Source of the DNA: Posidonia oceanica
Lineage: Eukaryota > Streptophyta > Magnoliopsida > Alismatales > Posidoniaceae
Direction: 5' to 3'
NCBI GenBank assembly: GCA_037176725.1
Contig: JAZBRS010000026.1
Coordinates: 150,361,501 to 150,425,500 of the forward strand
Length of the DNA stretch: 64,000 nt
The notes under the pieces are model-generated. The model did no database searches and was not told the origin of the DNA. It saw only the letters and a list, made by a program, of their open reading frames with translations. Below, piece after piece: positions 23,032 to 35,754 of this stretch. Position numbers and translations under genes: made by a program. Position 1 is the stretch's first letter, and each line of letters begins with the position of its first letter.

Positions 23032-23789
23032 GCTCTTCACATTCTTGGTATTGAGCTCTCACCATTTCAAACCATAGAGGACGTGGAAGGGATATTGCAT
23101 GCAACTCCACGTTGGTGCTAAAATGCGACAGGGCGTCCGTTACTCGATTGGATAGTCCTTCCTTGTACTCTATCGTGTACTCGAATCCCATGAGCTTGTT
23201 GAGCCATTTTTGTTGGGCTAGGGTGTTGATGCACTGCTTAAGGAGGTAGCGGAGACTTTGTTGGTTCGTCCCTATCTTGAATGGCAGTCCGAGAAGGTAA
23301 GACTTCCTTTTTTGCACAGCGAGGATCACTGCAAACATCTCACATTCGTAAGTAGAGAGGGAATGATATTTGCCTCCGAGAGCTTGGCTCATGAAGGCAA
23401 TGGGGCACCCTTTTTGCATGAGGACTCCCCCGATGCCAAGGCCGGATGCGTCACACTCAGTGTAAACTACTGAGTGAAGTTTGGTAAGGCCAGCACCGAT
23501 GGATTGGTCATAGCTTCCTTTAGTGCCTGGAACGCAGACTGGGCTTCCTTTGCCCATGTGAAGGAATCCTTCAGGAGCCAGGCCGTGAGTGGAACCGCTA
23601 TCTTGCCGTAATCCTTCACGAACTTCCGATAATAACCAGTGAGTCCCAGAAATCCAAGTAAGGCCTTGATGGTCTTAGGCTCCAGCCAATCTAGAATGCA
23701 TTGTATCTTGTTGTAGTCGACAGTCACTCCTTCTTTGGAAACGACATGGCCCAAAGTACTCTACTTGTTGCACTCCAAATTGGCACTTT
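22932..23789 (-). pseudogene. RT connection and RNase H (chromovirus)
   Basis: The frame 23467-23754 starts [10 protein letters not shown] and has [16 protein letters not shown] and [14 protein letters not shown], the RT C-terminus. The next frame holds RNase H: VYTECDASGLGIGGVLMQ, STYECEMFAVILAVQ, NQQSLRYLLKQ and a RVTDALSHF ending. The catalytic acidic residues are mostly kept. The two frames are offset by a frameshift near 23470. A second shift near 23745-23770 separates the MITE-proximal QFGVQQVEY piece. Confidence 0.82.
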
Positions 23790-24085
23790 GGGTCCGTTTG
23801 GTTTAGATTTTGGGAGAAGTGATAATGACATAATCAATATAATATGCAAAAGCTGAACCAAACAGGCTATGACATGATTGATTTTACACATTAACTGAGA
23901 CAAAACTAATTATACTTTTAGACTTTGTTTGAAAATCCAATATTAGATAGATTATAGAAGAATCTATCTTTTACACTAAACAGATTTTATACCAATAATC
24001 ATACAACTATTCCACCTCGATTTACATGCGCATTATCTTAATTATTCCACTATCTATTCTCCCAAAATCTCAACCAAACGGACCC
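23790..24085. mobile_element. Tourist-like MITE in chromovirus RT
   Basis: Terminal inverted repeats begin GGGTCCGTTTGGTT and continue through a shared GATTTTGGGAG (23790-23816 and 24059-24085, one mismatch). The 296-bp AT-rich body has no ORF. Flanks are TTT (23787-23789) and TTA (24086-24088), an imperfect TTA duplication typical of PIF/Harbinger-related Tourist MITEs. Excising it restores the pol codons on each side. Confidence 0.82.
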
Positions 24086-24401
24086 TTAGACATCTTGGCA
24101 TACAAACGATGTTCACGGAGAGTTTTAAGAATAGTTTGTAGGTGGTTGGGGTGTTCCTCCCAACTGCAACTATACACCAAGATATCATCAAAAATATACT
24201 AAGACAAACTGGCAAGGTAGGGTTAGAATACCTCATTCATTAATCCCTGAAAGGTGGAGAGGACGTTGGTCAAACCAAAGGACATGACGAGGAACTCATA
24301 ATGGCCGTGGTGATTGTCGAACGTTGTCTTTGTCACATCTTGCCTAGCCACCTGGATTTGGTGATACCCGAATCACAAGTCGAGCTTGGAGAAGTAGTGA
24401 G
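24086..24401 (-). pseudogene. Reverse transcriptase palm (chromovirus)
   Basis: The minus strand reads FSKLDL, then a GYHQIQV-like segment, SFGLTN, and the catalytic FDDILVYS box (about 24160-24190), followed by EEHPNHLQTIL and LREHRLYAKMS at the MITE border. This is the RT active-site region. Frameshifts occur before and within the FDD box. Confidence 0.78.
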
Positions 24402-24961
24402 TAGACATGTAAACCGGCCTGAATTTTGTCAGGCCCGGTCGGGCTTGGTCCGGACCAGGCTGGGCCACCTACTGTATCGGGCCGGACCGGGCCGGGCTGA
24501 GTCAAACATTTGGCTGGCTCGGCACGGCCCACAGCCCACGGTTGGACCGGGCCGGTCCATTCGATCCATTCGGTCTATTTTTTTAAAAAAAATATAAATT
24601 TAAAATTTTAATTTTTTTTATTAAATATTGATATATACATAAAAAAATTGAAAATTACATAAGATAAATGTTTGATATTAATATATAAAATTTTACATAA
24701 AAAATTGAAAATTACATTAAAAAATTGAAATATTGATATTGATATTTAAAACTTTACATCTCTTTACAATTTTTTTACATAAATATTTAAAAAAATACAT
24801 CTTAAGTTCTTAATCGTGTGTGGAGCCCGTTTCTGTCCTCGTGCCCATTGAAGTTGATGCCGTCTCGTTGTCTTCAATATCACTGTTTAAATTGAGTCCT
24901 TGAAGGCAATCAACCACATCGTACCAGTCATTCAAACACATGGAGGCTTCTACAGACTTTT

Positions 24962-26829
24962 CTAATAATCTACATCTTCTTCACTTAAAACTCTTTTACC
25001 TGCAGAAAATGCAGACTTCGACGCCACAGTAGACGCCGGAATCGTTAGTAAATCTTTAGCCATTCTAGAAACTATAGAAAACCTAATTACTGTATTAGAC
25101 CACCACTTTAATATATCTAAGTTATTTAATTCTGATTCACTAAATGCAAATTCACATTCTAAATAATTTTCTAATCCATTATTTGTTAGTGATTTTACAT
25201 ATTTTTCCTTTTTCTTATTTAATCTACTCCAAAATGAACCACCAGTACTGCTACTACTACTATGTGGTCCTACAGTACTAGATCTAGGTACACTAGAACT
25301 ACCTTCACCACAAATTTTAACATATTCTTCAAATAATGTATACAAAGTAGTCTTAATTTTATTATTAAATTCTTCTATTAAGTTATTTTTATTCATGTTA
25401 CTAAAAATATTATCTATAAGTACCATACAATTAACAAGTCTATGCCTAAGATCCATAATTATTACTAAACATGTCCACATTGGAGGACCATCCCAATAAC
25501 TATTATATTTATGTTGCATTACTTGAATAATGTTTACAAAACTGGGTACTTCTCTATATTGCTGAAAAATATTTGTAATATTAAATAAATTAATTAAAAT
25601 TAGATTACTAGTAGGATAATATTGACTAGATAATTGTTTAGTAGCATTATAAAATGGTTCTAAAAAAGTATGAATTATTTGAGAATTTTGCCAATCTTCA
25701 TCATTTAACATATAATTAGATTTTGCATTATAAAATGCTGTAATTAAATGGCTATAAGGTAAACTTGAACTTAACATATCATAAGTTGAGTTCCATCTAT
25801 GTTGAACATCTAATTTAAATTTTTTAGGTCTTAAACCATTTTCTGAACATAAATGTCTAAATTCTTGATATCTTTTAAGTGATGTTTGAATAAATAAAAT
25901 AGTTGTTCTTATACTTTCTATATAAGGTCTAATACAATCTATACCATCTTGTACAATTAAATTTAATATGTGACAACAATACCTACAATGAAAGATTTTA
26001 CCATTTAATATTGGTTTTAGATTTCTTTTTAATAAATCTATGGCAACATTATTATTAGAAGCATTATCAAAAGATATTGTATTAATTTTATAATATAAGT
26101 GAAATTCTTTAGTAATTTCTTCTAACATATTAGCTATAGCCTTACCAGTATGTGAATGGTCAAATACTCTAAAAACTATTAATCTTTTTTGTAAGGTCTA
26201 CTCTATGTCTATCCAATGTGTAGTTAAACATAGATATAGAAAATTATTAGGACCTGTCCAAACATCACAAGTTAATGATACTTTACATAATAAACTAAAA
26301 AATATTCTCATTATATTTTGTTTATCTTTTTTAAATGTTTTATGAATAATATTTTTTGTAGTATTTCTAGAATGACTTTTAAATTGTGGATTAAGACAAT
26401 CTTGTACACAAGATTCAATTTTTTTATTTTCTGATAATGAAAATAGTTGTTCATCTTGTATTATATATTTTGTTAAACGTTCTTTTGTTTCTTCTGCATT
26501 AAATTTCGAATTTACTAAACCACTTGAACCTATGTGTAATTTTGATTGCCTTAAATCTGTATTTTCTTCTTTATTGTGTGTAGCTATACATTTTTGTAAA
26601 TGCCTAGCTATGTGACCTACACCCCCACTCCTAGGACAAGTGTATCTCGAACCACAATAATACAATAACATCTACTTTCATCTGTAAGGTCTATGGTAAC
26701 ATGTTCCCAAACCCATGAATTCTATTTCTTAGGTTTTTTTGTGCTAGTGGATTGTGTAGGGGTGTCTTGATGTTGAGGCTAGTCTGACTCCTGGGTTGGG
26801 ATATAATCATGGCATCTTATGTTTTCCAT
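24962..26829 (-). pseudogene. hAT transposase, nearly intact
   Basis: The probable start is at 26829 (MENIRCHD). The N-terminal zinc finger follows (SWVWEHVTI, YCGSRYTCPRSGG, HIARHLQKC; BED type), then the catalytic region (VSLTCDVWT; FDNASNNN; HCRYCCHILNLIVQDG; QHRWNSTYDML) and the C-terminal hAT dimerisation region ending LLTIPASTVASKSAFSAGKRVL. It would cut and rejoin element ends. Lesions: two stops in the first 50 codons, one frameshift near 26670 and a TAG at about 26195 where Trp is expected. The last 388 codons are open. The family usually has 600-700 residues, so little is missing. Confidence 0.88.
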
Positions 26830-27495
26830 TATAAATATCTAAGTATGAAAAAACAAATGAAAATTATGACTAGAGAATTTAACAGTATAGAAAAACAGAT
26901 GTAATAACTAATGTATGAAACCAGAAACTCTTAACCCAAAAGTCCCAAGACCCAAAAATGGAAGGTGTAGAAGTAGAGAAATTGGAGGTATTAGAAGTAG
27001 AGAATTTTTGTAGCTCAGAAGATCAGCAGAGTAGCAGTAGTAGCAGAGCCAGAGAACAATTGAGCAGATCAGCAGACGGGAGACTGGAGTACGGAATGTG
27101 GGTGAATTTGCCACTTGGGAGAATTATGAGAGTGGGAGAATTGTGAGAGTGGGAGGATTATGAGTGTTGTAATAAGAGAGAAGAGTGAGTTGTGTGAAAA
27201 AATATGAAGGTATAGTAGAGTATTTATAGGAAAATGAAGAAAAGAGAAGAGAAAAAAAAAAAGAAAAAAAAAAGAGCCGTTTTTGCCCGTTGGCAATGGC
27301 TAACAAATGAGCCGTTGCCAACGGCCATTTCTTTTTTTTTTTTCATTTTTTTCGGGCAGGCCCGGCCCAGCCCGGCCCACGCATATTCCAGCGGGCCCAG
27401 TCGGGCCGAAGTGCTGGGTCCGGCCATACCAGGCTTGGACCGGCCCAGCCCACGATTTTCGTGGATCGGGCTAGGCTGGGCCATTTACATGTCTA
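26830..27495 (-). other. hAT 5' region and subterminal repeats
   Basis: Upstream of the transposase start lie A/T homopolymer tracts (27245-27275, 27330-27345), an inverted pair GCCGTTTTTGCCCGTTGGCA / TGAGCCGTTGCCAACGGCCA (about 27272-27328), and GGCCCGGCCCAGCCC-type subterminal repeats (27360-27485). No other gene is seen. Confidence 0.55.
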
Positions 27496-28374
27496 GTAGT
27501 GAGCCCCTTGGAGGTCATCTAACAACTCGTCTATCACTGGGATGGGATATTTGTCCTTGACGCTTTGATGGTTGAGAGCATGGTAGTCCACACATAGCCT
27601 CCACGACCCGTCCCCTTTACGCATCAGTAACGTCGAAGAGGAAAATGGACTGCAGATGGGTTGAATGACTCCCAGTTGCAGCGCCTCCTTGATCCATCCC
27701 TCCAAGATGTTCTTCTGATAGAATGGGTACCTATGGGGCCTGGTAGCTACTGGTTTCGATTAATCTACCAGGGGTATCCGATGGTCACATGTCTGAGTAG
27801 GAGGTAGACCTTGGGGTTGCTTAAAGACCTCCGAGAATGTGTTGAGTAACTGCTGCATCTCGGGGTTGGGCTCTATGACTCCTTCCATGGGTTGCACCAA
27901 ACAAACTTGGAGCAGAGCTAACTCAGCCACCCAAGGTAGATCGTGTTGAAGTTGTGTTCTGGTGATGAGTTTCAACTACACATGTCTCTATCCTTGAAGT
28001 CGAACCTCCCTGCCCTCTTGTTGGAAGAGCATGGACATCTCCTTGAAGTCCCACACGATGGGTCCAAGTTCACGTAGCCATGCAGAGCCCATTACCATGT
28101 CAACCCCTCCAAAGGGAAGAATAAAGAAGTCAGCAATGATTCTGAAGTCCTCCAATCTCAACTCAAGGGAAGAGCATACTCCCAAGCTCTGAACTCGATC
28201 CCCGTTCGCCACCATAACCTCGAAGCGATGATCATTGGTAGTCCGGAGCCCTAACTGATCCACCAACCGGCGATCAATGAAGTTGTGGGAGCTCCCACTG
28301 TCGATGAGCATGGTGATGGGTAGCTTTTGGATGACACCAAGCACGCACATGGTCTCCACCAAGAATGAGCCTGT
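27496..28374 (-). pseudogene. Protease and RT N-terminus (chromovirus)
   Basis: The frame 27988-28374 holds the aspartic protease: PITMLIDSGSSHNFID (D-S-G active site), then FFILPFGGVDMVMGSAWL. The next frame (27760-27975) has FSEVFKQPQGLPP and CDHRIPL, and frame 27493-27705 has VIQPICSPFSSSTLLMRK and WRLCVDYHALN, the beginning of RT. Stops and shifts separate the three. Sequence beyond 28374 in the protease ORF belongs to the inserted LTR. Confidence 0.83.
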
Positions 28375-28379
28375 GATGG

Positions 28380-31300
28380 TGTAACGACCCAGATTTGGAG
28401 GCAGCATTTTAGGCCAGTATTTGATCTAGATTTCTGGGTCAACCGCGTGTTGCTACCATGTATTGTTCATGTGTATTACTAGCATGGAAATTCAGTATTC
28501 TAGACCTAAACTTTAGTTGCATTTGAGTGGTCCGGGCGTTGCAGCCTGGTTTTGGATGTGGAGTTTGGGTATTTGGAGGGTGAGTTGCTGTGTGAGCCCT
28601 TGTGGAGATCCTATGAAATTATTCCGGGTTGTCGTGGCTTGTTGGCGAGCCCGGGAGGCTGATCTCCACTTGCTCGTGCCACTTGAGCTGTAAGTGGTTG
28701 AGTGGTTGTGGTTCTGTGCTCGTGGCCTTGCATGCACGTGGCAATGAGTTGGAGTTGGTTGCCGTGTGGTCTCGGTGTTGGTGCACAGGGTCATTGAGTG
28801 TTGGACCCATGGTTGTGTGCACGCACCCGTGGCCCGCTGATGCGTGCATGGGTTCTTTCTCGACTTCTTCTTCAGAGAATGAGGGAGGAAGAGGGGAGGT
28901 TGTGCCGCCGCTGTGTCACTGTTGCCGCTGCACCACCACCGCCACTGTCAAGAGGAGGAGGCCCAGAGTAGGCCGAGGTGGAGGAGATGCGTGTCGTTGC
29001 TTGCCGCCGTTGCGTTGCCGTTGTTGTCGCCGGTGAAAGGTACACATCCCGTAGATTCCTCCTTTGGATTCATGAATGGATAATAGGGAGCATGATAGTG
29101 TAGTCTTGGATGTGTGGATGCTCGGCTTCTTTTTAGAGAATTTATGGAGGATTTTATGAGTATTTATTGTTTGAGTTAATGGCAGATGGATTTCTTGTAT
29201 GAATAGTGTTATGTATGCTTTGTGATTTCTTGTGATCCGCTCAATGAATTTTTGTGTTTCTTGTCCCATATCGTAGATCGTCTTGAGATCTTCGTTTGGG
29301 TATATGATTTGTGTGGTTTGATTGGCTGTGTAGGGACTGGTGGCTATTCCCACCTTGGGCGATTTTGGGTCGCCCTGGTTTCTGGTTCTCTGAGTTTGGC
29401 AGATTCAGTATGCCGATTTTTTTCGGTATGCCGATTTTGCTTCTGAGTTCTTCGCTGAACCCAGATTTCGGTATACCGAACTATTTCAGTATGTCGATGG
29501 TGCTTTCGGACGTGAGCTCAGGCACTGGTTCGGTTGACCGACCCATTTCGGTGTGCTGGACAAGGCCCAGGTTCGGTTGACTGAACCCAGTTCGATCTGC
29601 CAAATCAGACCCTGGATGTAGGTTCAGGTTACTGGTCCGGTCAACCAAATCAAATCGGTCTGCAGAGCCATACCTTGTCTCTATTCCTTGGGTGTTTTAG
29701 GTTTGGTTTTGGGTAAGTTAGGATTTGTTAATCAATGTATTGACCTCGTAGGTAATTATGGCATAATGATGATTACGAAAATCATTAGAATGATTCTAGG
29801 GAATGTCTAAAATGAATTAGTAAGATTCCTTAGGTTTTGTGGTTAGAATAAAAGACTATAGAACTTAGAAATACTAAGTTCTCCCTTAAATGGTTTAGAT
29901 GGACATTAGGGTTTCATATTTATCCTTGGAGCAAGGTGTTGGTGTGGTTTGGGTGTGGTGCACTAAATTAAGTATTCAGTGGCATTGTTTGGGTGTTTGA
30001 CACTGAGTTGGCTGTGCCTTATGTAAGACACAGGCTAGTAGGCGTCTTACACTTTGGCACCAGAATCGAGAGTTCTAGGTGCAATCTATGTTGGTGTCCG
30101 GCCTTGCAAGTCAAATGGGACTTCGAGACCGTTGTTCTGGCTGTGGTGTGGTTGTCCATGTAGTGTTTGGCACAACGTTTTGTGGTGTTTTGAGATGTGA
30201 TTTAAATGGATTTTGAAATAGTTTTCTAAAGGAGTTTTAAAAAGGAAAGATGGATATGGTTTTGAAATGATTTTGCATTGGTTTTGGTTATGGGCCAAGA
30301 TAATTGGGGGCTATGTTGTCAGGACCCGAGAATGTGACTATGTTCCTGGTGTGTCGGACACATCACCTAGGTTGAGGTCTGTGAGTCAAGATACCATCCG
30401 TACCTAGTGGTATCGTGGCAGTGGACATGGGAGGTATGATACTCTTGTGTAGCTGGGCGTGATACCTTGGTTGTTACGGGTATCGAAACTTGTGGGTGCT
30501 GACGGAGCCTAGGAGGAGGTGCCTTTGAAGGTTCGAGCACTGAGCTAGGACGCCGATATAGCATACCCTGTGGTTTGTCCTAAGAGAGGGGACAGCTTGC
30601 CTAGGTGGGGTGAGCGGCTTTCCCAGGTGGGGTTAGCCTTTTTAGGGTCCTTCAGGTGGGAGGACGTCGGGACAGGCAGACTCCTCCACAGGGTAGTTGT
30701 CCGTGGCAGTGCAAACACCGTGGTAGCTCCATGGTGGACTGCTTGTGGCCAGTGTTGGTTGCTTGGCACTGGGCAACAAGATACATTGAGGGGTCCTGTC
30801 GAGGAGGTTGGACTTTGGGATTGATAGGTGCGCCCTGTCCGTGGCAGTGTAGTGCGTTTTGGCAGCTACTTTTGGCCAGTGTTTGCTTGTTGTGGTTCTT
30901 GCTTGAGTCCTGGTTCAGGAAATCAGGCTCTGGTCTAGAGTAGACCATGTTTGCCGAACGATGGCTCGTGGTTGGCTTTTAGTCCAGGGTGGACTGTGTG
31001 TTTTGCTAAACAGTGTCTTAGTATAGGTTTTGGTTGCTACGCGCCTATGTGGCATCGTGGTTTGGCTAGTGTGGCTTTGTGCTTGGCTTTGGTGCTTGTT
31101 GTGTTGCGTGTCCTGGATGCAATAGAGCATTCAGACATTGTTGGCCGTCTAGTCTGCATGGAGAGTGCGTGGGATCATATTATATGGTTTTTGGGCTTGA
31201 TTTGGCTGGGGTGGCCATTTCAAGTGTGCATAAAGGTTTTGAAAGAGCACGCATATGATTTTGAAAGGAACAAGAGAAAAGTGATTTCAAAGGCATGTTT

Positions 31301-31724
31301 TATAGGTTTTGGCTGCTTGTTGGGCAATAGTGTGTTGCCCTGTTGTGGTGTTGCGGCATCTAGATGAGATGCCTGTGTTTGATTGCTTGCGGCGTGGGTA
31401 CGCCTGTTTCCTTAGCGGTATCTACCGAGTTGTTTGTGTGTGTGTTAGGTAGGGTGTGTGCTGGATGACCATTTTGAGTGGTCACTCACGTGTACTTTGG
31501 TTTACGTGTTTTCATAGGTGCAGGAGTAGGTGCTGTCCGCTTTCTAGTGCACATAGCAGGAGTCATGCTGCCACACATCAGGGGTTCTGGGTAAGTGAGT
31601 TAGTTTCATTATTTCTGCTTTATTGTAATTGCGAGAATTAGTTCTGTAGTTTATAAATGTTAATAAAAATATAAAAATTAAAAATGTGGCTAGGTTGAGT
31701 GGTAGTGACTGGCGGGTTGTTACA
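28380..31724 (+). mobile_element. Solo LTR, family I (copy 3)
   Basis: It begins TGTAACGACCC and ends GCGGGTTGTTACA, with a perfect 5-bp duplication GATGG (28375-28379 and 31725-31729). It is 3345 bp with no internal region. The right-hand half (about 29700-31724) aligns with copy 1 by eye, including the splice-donor-like GGGTAAGTGAG (31591) and A-rich end. The middle (29404-29670) holds about nine palindromic TTCGGTATACCGAA-like dyads that copy 1 lacks. No coding region is supported. Confidence 0.9.
29404..29670 (+). repeat. Palindromic CCGA/TCGG dyad cluster in solo LTR
   Basis: Dyads include TTCAGTATGCCGA (29404), TTCGGTATGCCGA (29422), TTCGGTATACCGAA (29467), TTCAGTATGTCGA (29485), TTCGGTTGACCGA (29529) and GTTCGGTTGACTGAACC (about 29570). 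The consensus is WTCGGTNNRCCGAW. The same motif is repeated in the copia element at 40495-50335. Confidence 0.8.
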
Positions 31725-31729
31725 GATGG

Positions 31730-32090
31730 CTTGAAGGGATATCTCCGGAGTGGCTCCACTGTTGTCCTCCTTGTTGGATTCGCCACCAAAAGGTTCCCCA
31801 GGGTCCGGTGGTTCGTCTCTATCCTTGTCCACCTCATTGTAAAAGGCTCAAGGTGTCTTTCACCGATGACCAGGTACAAACCTTTCATCGTAGTTAAAGC
31901 AAAGCCCCTTTTCACGTCTCTCCCTAGCCTCAGTCGGAGACAATCGTCGAAAGGCAGTGGGAGGATTTCTTGAGGCTATGGGGGCAATTGGGGTGGGTAG
32001 CAAACCCTTTCCATTGTCTGAACGGAAATTCCGACGATGAGTGGCTAACTTTTCTTCTTGGGCTCTTGCTAACCCGACGGCCATGGTGAG
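31730..32090 (-). pseudogene. Gag zinc-knuckle region (chromovirus)
   Basis: The minus-strand frame reads LTMAVGLARAQEEKL, then LSPTEARERREKGLCFNYDE and RFVPGHR. This is the Gag end with a CX2CX4HX4C knuckle, but the second Cys is Tyr and the last Cys position is a stop. Gag forms the particle and packages RNA. The remaining sequence to 31730 continues toward protease and is interrupted by the solo LTR. Confidence 0.82.
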
Positions 32091-32189
32091 TGTTGACACC
32101 TTACTTTTGACCCCTGTTTAATGGCTCTCTCTAGTGGAATGACCTAGAAAATCCCCATAAAAAAAACCAGAAAACAAAAAACTAAAACC

Positions 32190-32315
32190 TAGAAAACCCA
32201 CTCCCAAAACCCTAGGTTAAACCCTAGAGTCTCCTCACACAAAACCCTAGGAAAACCCTAGAATCTCCTCACACAAAACCCTAGGTTAAACCACTCCCAT
32301 CTAAACCCTAGAAAA
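32190..32315 (+). repeat. Telo-box-like cluster (AAACCCTAG x7)
   Basis: Seven copies of AAACCCTAG occur in about 125 bp, spaced by AAAC/GTT-rich linkers. The motif contains AAACCCTA, the plant telo-box. It is not a true TTTAGGG telomere array. Confidence 0.85.
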
Positions 32316-32340
32316 CCCTAGAAGCCCACGCACCAAGCCC

Positions 32341-32645
32341 AAAGCCCAATCTCTTTTCTTTTTCTTTTTCTTCTTTCTTTCCTCCTGCTTCTCCTTTCTT
32401 CCCCTTTTTGTTCTTCTTCATTTTTCTTTTTTTTTCTTTCTTTCCCCACTTCAGCCCAAGCCCACCTTCTCCTTCTTCTTTTCTTTTTTCTTTCTTTTTT
32501 TCGTTTTCCTTTCCTCCCCTCACGGCCCAACCCACTGATTTCCTTTTCTCCTTCTTCTTCCTCTTCTTCTTTTTCCTCCCTTTTCTTTCCTTTCTCTCCA
32601 CTGCAGCCCACAGTCCTTCCCCCCCTCATTTCCCTCCCTTTTCAA
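32341..32645 (+). repeat. CT-rich tract in Tat-type LTR
   Basis: Almost pure pyrimidine stretches (TTTCTTTTTCTTCTTTC and so on) are broken by CAGCCCA or CGGCCCAACCCA. Long ORFs on either strand here are low-complexity artefacts. Confidence 0.85.
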
Positions 32646-33739
32646 ACCATGCTGCCATCACCCCACGACCTCCATGACCCACGACCGACCTGCCACCACC
32701 ATGCCACCATGTCCTGGCACCTCTGTGGCCGACAACCAAAGGAGCACACAGCCATGACCTTCTCAACATCCACAAACACTCCTCACACACACAACGGCAG
32801 CACACACACACAGAACGAACCCAATTTGGTATCGAGAGCATTCCCAGATTTAGGACAACCTCACAACAATCCCAGAATCCTCAAAAACACCAGCAGCAAC
32901 TCCTTCTACACAGGACACCCACAGAACACCCAGAGCCTCCATTTTTCTCCCCACACAACCACAGCTACTCCACGCATCCACTCAGCCTCCCTCCACCTCA
33001 ACCAAACCTCCACGAACCACCGGAGGAAGCCAGATTCCTGAGAGAGCAACACTGCAAGAAAAAAAAGAGAAAAAAACAAGTGGCACCCATTTTTTCAAAA
33101 TCGGGAATTGAGAGGGAGAAGAGGGATCTGACGCTTCCCTAAGCCTCCAGGTCACGCCTGCATCCCTCCGGTGCCTCCAGATGCCTCACCACCTGTAGCA
33201 ACGTCGCCGCACCCAACTGAGGTCGGTAGCCTTCTCCAAACACACACACAGGTAACGGACGACACCCCTAGCTTCGTTACAGTCTTGTCATGCTTCCTAG
33301 CTCGTTGATTGCTAGTTTAGGACCGTAGTTTGGTTTTTGATCTCTACCACAGCGACCTTCTTCTCCAGCGCCGACCAGAAGCTGCAACTGAGCGCCGCGT
33401 TGCTCTGACCAACCCTGCCGCCCCGGACAGCACCTGGAGCATCGCCGGAGCTCCAGCAGCTTAGCCAGCACCAGACAGATCCCTTCCGCTGCCTCCAGTG
33501 ACTGGTCCACTTGCAACAGCCTCTGCAACAAATCGCCGAGGTCGGTAGAGTAGCTCTGCCACCGCCGCACGCCGCTTAGGCCACCTGCACCTCCAAGCGG
33601 ACCCCCTCCGGCTCTTTGAGCCCTCAGCAGGGCCAGCCGCCTGCCAGCACTACTGCAGCAACTTCCCCTTCTCCGGCGTAGTATTTCAGTGTCGGGCGAC
33701 ACTGTAGTACTGTAGCTGGATATAGTTTTTATTTTTATT

Positions 33740-34990
33740 TTTGTTAGTGCATTGAAATAAAGTACTACAGGTTATTTTCTTTACATTTAAGTCCAACTTT
33801 GGTTTAAGAGTTATTTAATTTTTGTTTTAAACATTACTGCATTACATTTTAGTCCATCATTTTAGTTTAATTGCACATCAGTCCTTCATGCATTCATTCA
33901 CATCATTTAATTTCTGTTTTAAATCATATTGCATTACATAAAAGCCCAGCAGTTAATTTTATTTGCATTCAAGTCTAGTGCATTTAAATCAATCATTTAA
34001 CTGCTTTTAAAAATCATATTGCATTGCAATTTAGTCCTTAAGTTTATTTTATTTTCTTTCCAGTCCTGGCTTGAATTGAAAATCATTTAAATGTCTTTTA
34101 AAACCATATTGCATTGAATATAACTTCTGCATGTTTCAATTATTGCATTTCAGTCCAATTTACAATCAATCCATCGTTTAAATGCATGTTTTAACTATAT
34201 TGCATTACTGAAAATTCCTGTGAGATAGTTTTATTGTATTTTAGTCTAGTTTACATCTATCAGTCATTTAAATGATGTTTTTAAACTATATTACATTACT
34301 GAAAAGTCCTGTGATCTAGTTTATTTGCACTTTGGTCCAATTTGCATTCATTCATCATTTAGATCACTTTTTTCAACTATATTGCATTGCAGTAAATCCA
34401 GAGGTTTGTTTTATTTGCATTTAAGTTCATAATGCATTTAAACATCATTTAAGTTGCATTTTTAACCATATTGCATTGCTTAAATGTCCAACAGTTTTCA
34501 AAATTGCAAATCAGTCCTCATTTTAAACTGTTGCTTGTTTGCATGCCTGTTTCGCTTTGCATTTTAAATCCTACATGTTTCAAAATTACATATAGGTCCA
34601 GATGCTTAACTTCTTCAACTATTGCATGTTTGCATGTTTCTTATGCAATGCACTTAAGTCCCACATGTTTTCAAAATTGCGTATAGGTCCTTTTGTTGCT
34701 CTGTTGCATGCATGTCTATTAATTAGTGTTGCATTTAGCCCCTGCTGGCTTTACACATTGCTGCATTAACTTTTTAGCATGCATTTACCCTGCTGCATTG
34801 TATTTTACCATGACACTGCATTTAGGGCCCTGCAGTTATATTAATTGCACTTAGGTCCCTGTATTTGCATTCTTGCATATATTACATCCTTAAGTCATTG
34901 CATATAGCACCTTTGCATCTTTTGAGCACTATTAGCCTCATTGCATGTAGGACACCCTGCATTGCACACATATAGGGGCATTTTGCATTT
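33740..34990 (+). repeat. Degenerate TTGCATTTAAGTCC array
   Basis: More than a dozen diverged units of about 80-100 bp share ATTGCATTGCAT and TTTAGTCC/TTAAGTCC motifs separated by CATTTAAAT. The same array type occurs at 56580-57800 in the sister LTR. Confidence 0.75.
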
Positions 34991-35754
34991 AGACCCCCAT
35001 TTAGACCACTTTTGCATCAGTATAGCTTGCATCTGGCCCTTGAGCCATTCTTCTTGATTCCTAAATAACTTTTGATCGGACCGTTGGATCTTCACGATCT
35101 AACTATCCTGGTCTTCCTAGTTGAATGATCTTTCATTCTAACCAAAGTTAATTCAGATCAGGCCTCAGATCCTCAAGTTATGACCACCTGAATCACTGCA
35201 TATCACTTATTGCTTTACAACTTGCATTGCATCTATCGTTTTCTCGATTTGTTTTCTCGAGCATGTAGATTAGGGTTTTCCACCCCTATTTTGTTTCCCC
35301 TTTGTTTGTTGCACAATTGTATTGCGTGGTTTTACTCGATGTTTTGTTTCTTACTTGCATCGCATGGTTTTCAGCCCCTGTTTTGTTTCCCCTTTGTATG
35401 TCGCACACTTGCATTGCGTGGTTTTACTCGATGTTTTGTTTCTCATTTGCATTGCATTTAGAGCAGTGATGCTTACTGTCTGGAGTTCTTACGAACCAGG
35501 GCATGCCCCGTTCGAAACACTGACTGCGCTGCTGAGCACATAGGTTGCACGTTTACTTTCCTTCACATATCATGGCACCATGAGCACACATTTGAGCATG
35601 TAATTAAAGCATACATGGTATTTAGGCATTTAAGGCATGTTTAGAGCATTCATAGCATGGCATAGCATTCCTCGCCCCTCAGGCGCGCAGTTAAGGCAAG
35701 TATTATCGATATTCCTACATATGTGAGCGAGTTTAGCCTAGAAAGACTGATTCC

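Larger units (their letters stand above)
24402..27495 (-). mobile_element. hAT (Ac-type) transposon with perfect 8-bp TSD
   Basis: The ends are inverted repeats (TAGACATGTAAACCGGCC at left; TTTACATGTCTA at right) with subterminal GGCCCGG/CCGGGCC-rich segments. The flanks are an identical 8-bp duplication GTAGTGAG (24394-24401 and 27496-27503), diagnostic for hAT. It encodes a BED/hAT transposase on the minus strand with only a few lesions. It is inserted in the chromovirus RT. Confidence 0.95.

Noticed and set aside
32318..32677. Lys/Glu- and Phe/Ser-rich ORFs.
   Set aside because: Low-complexity translations of the CT-rich tract in solo LTR A.
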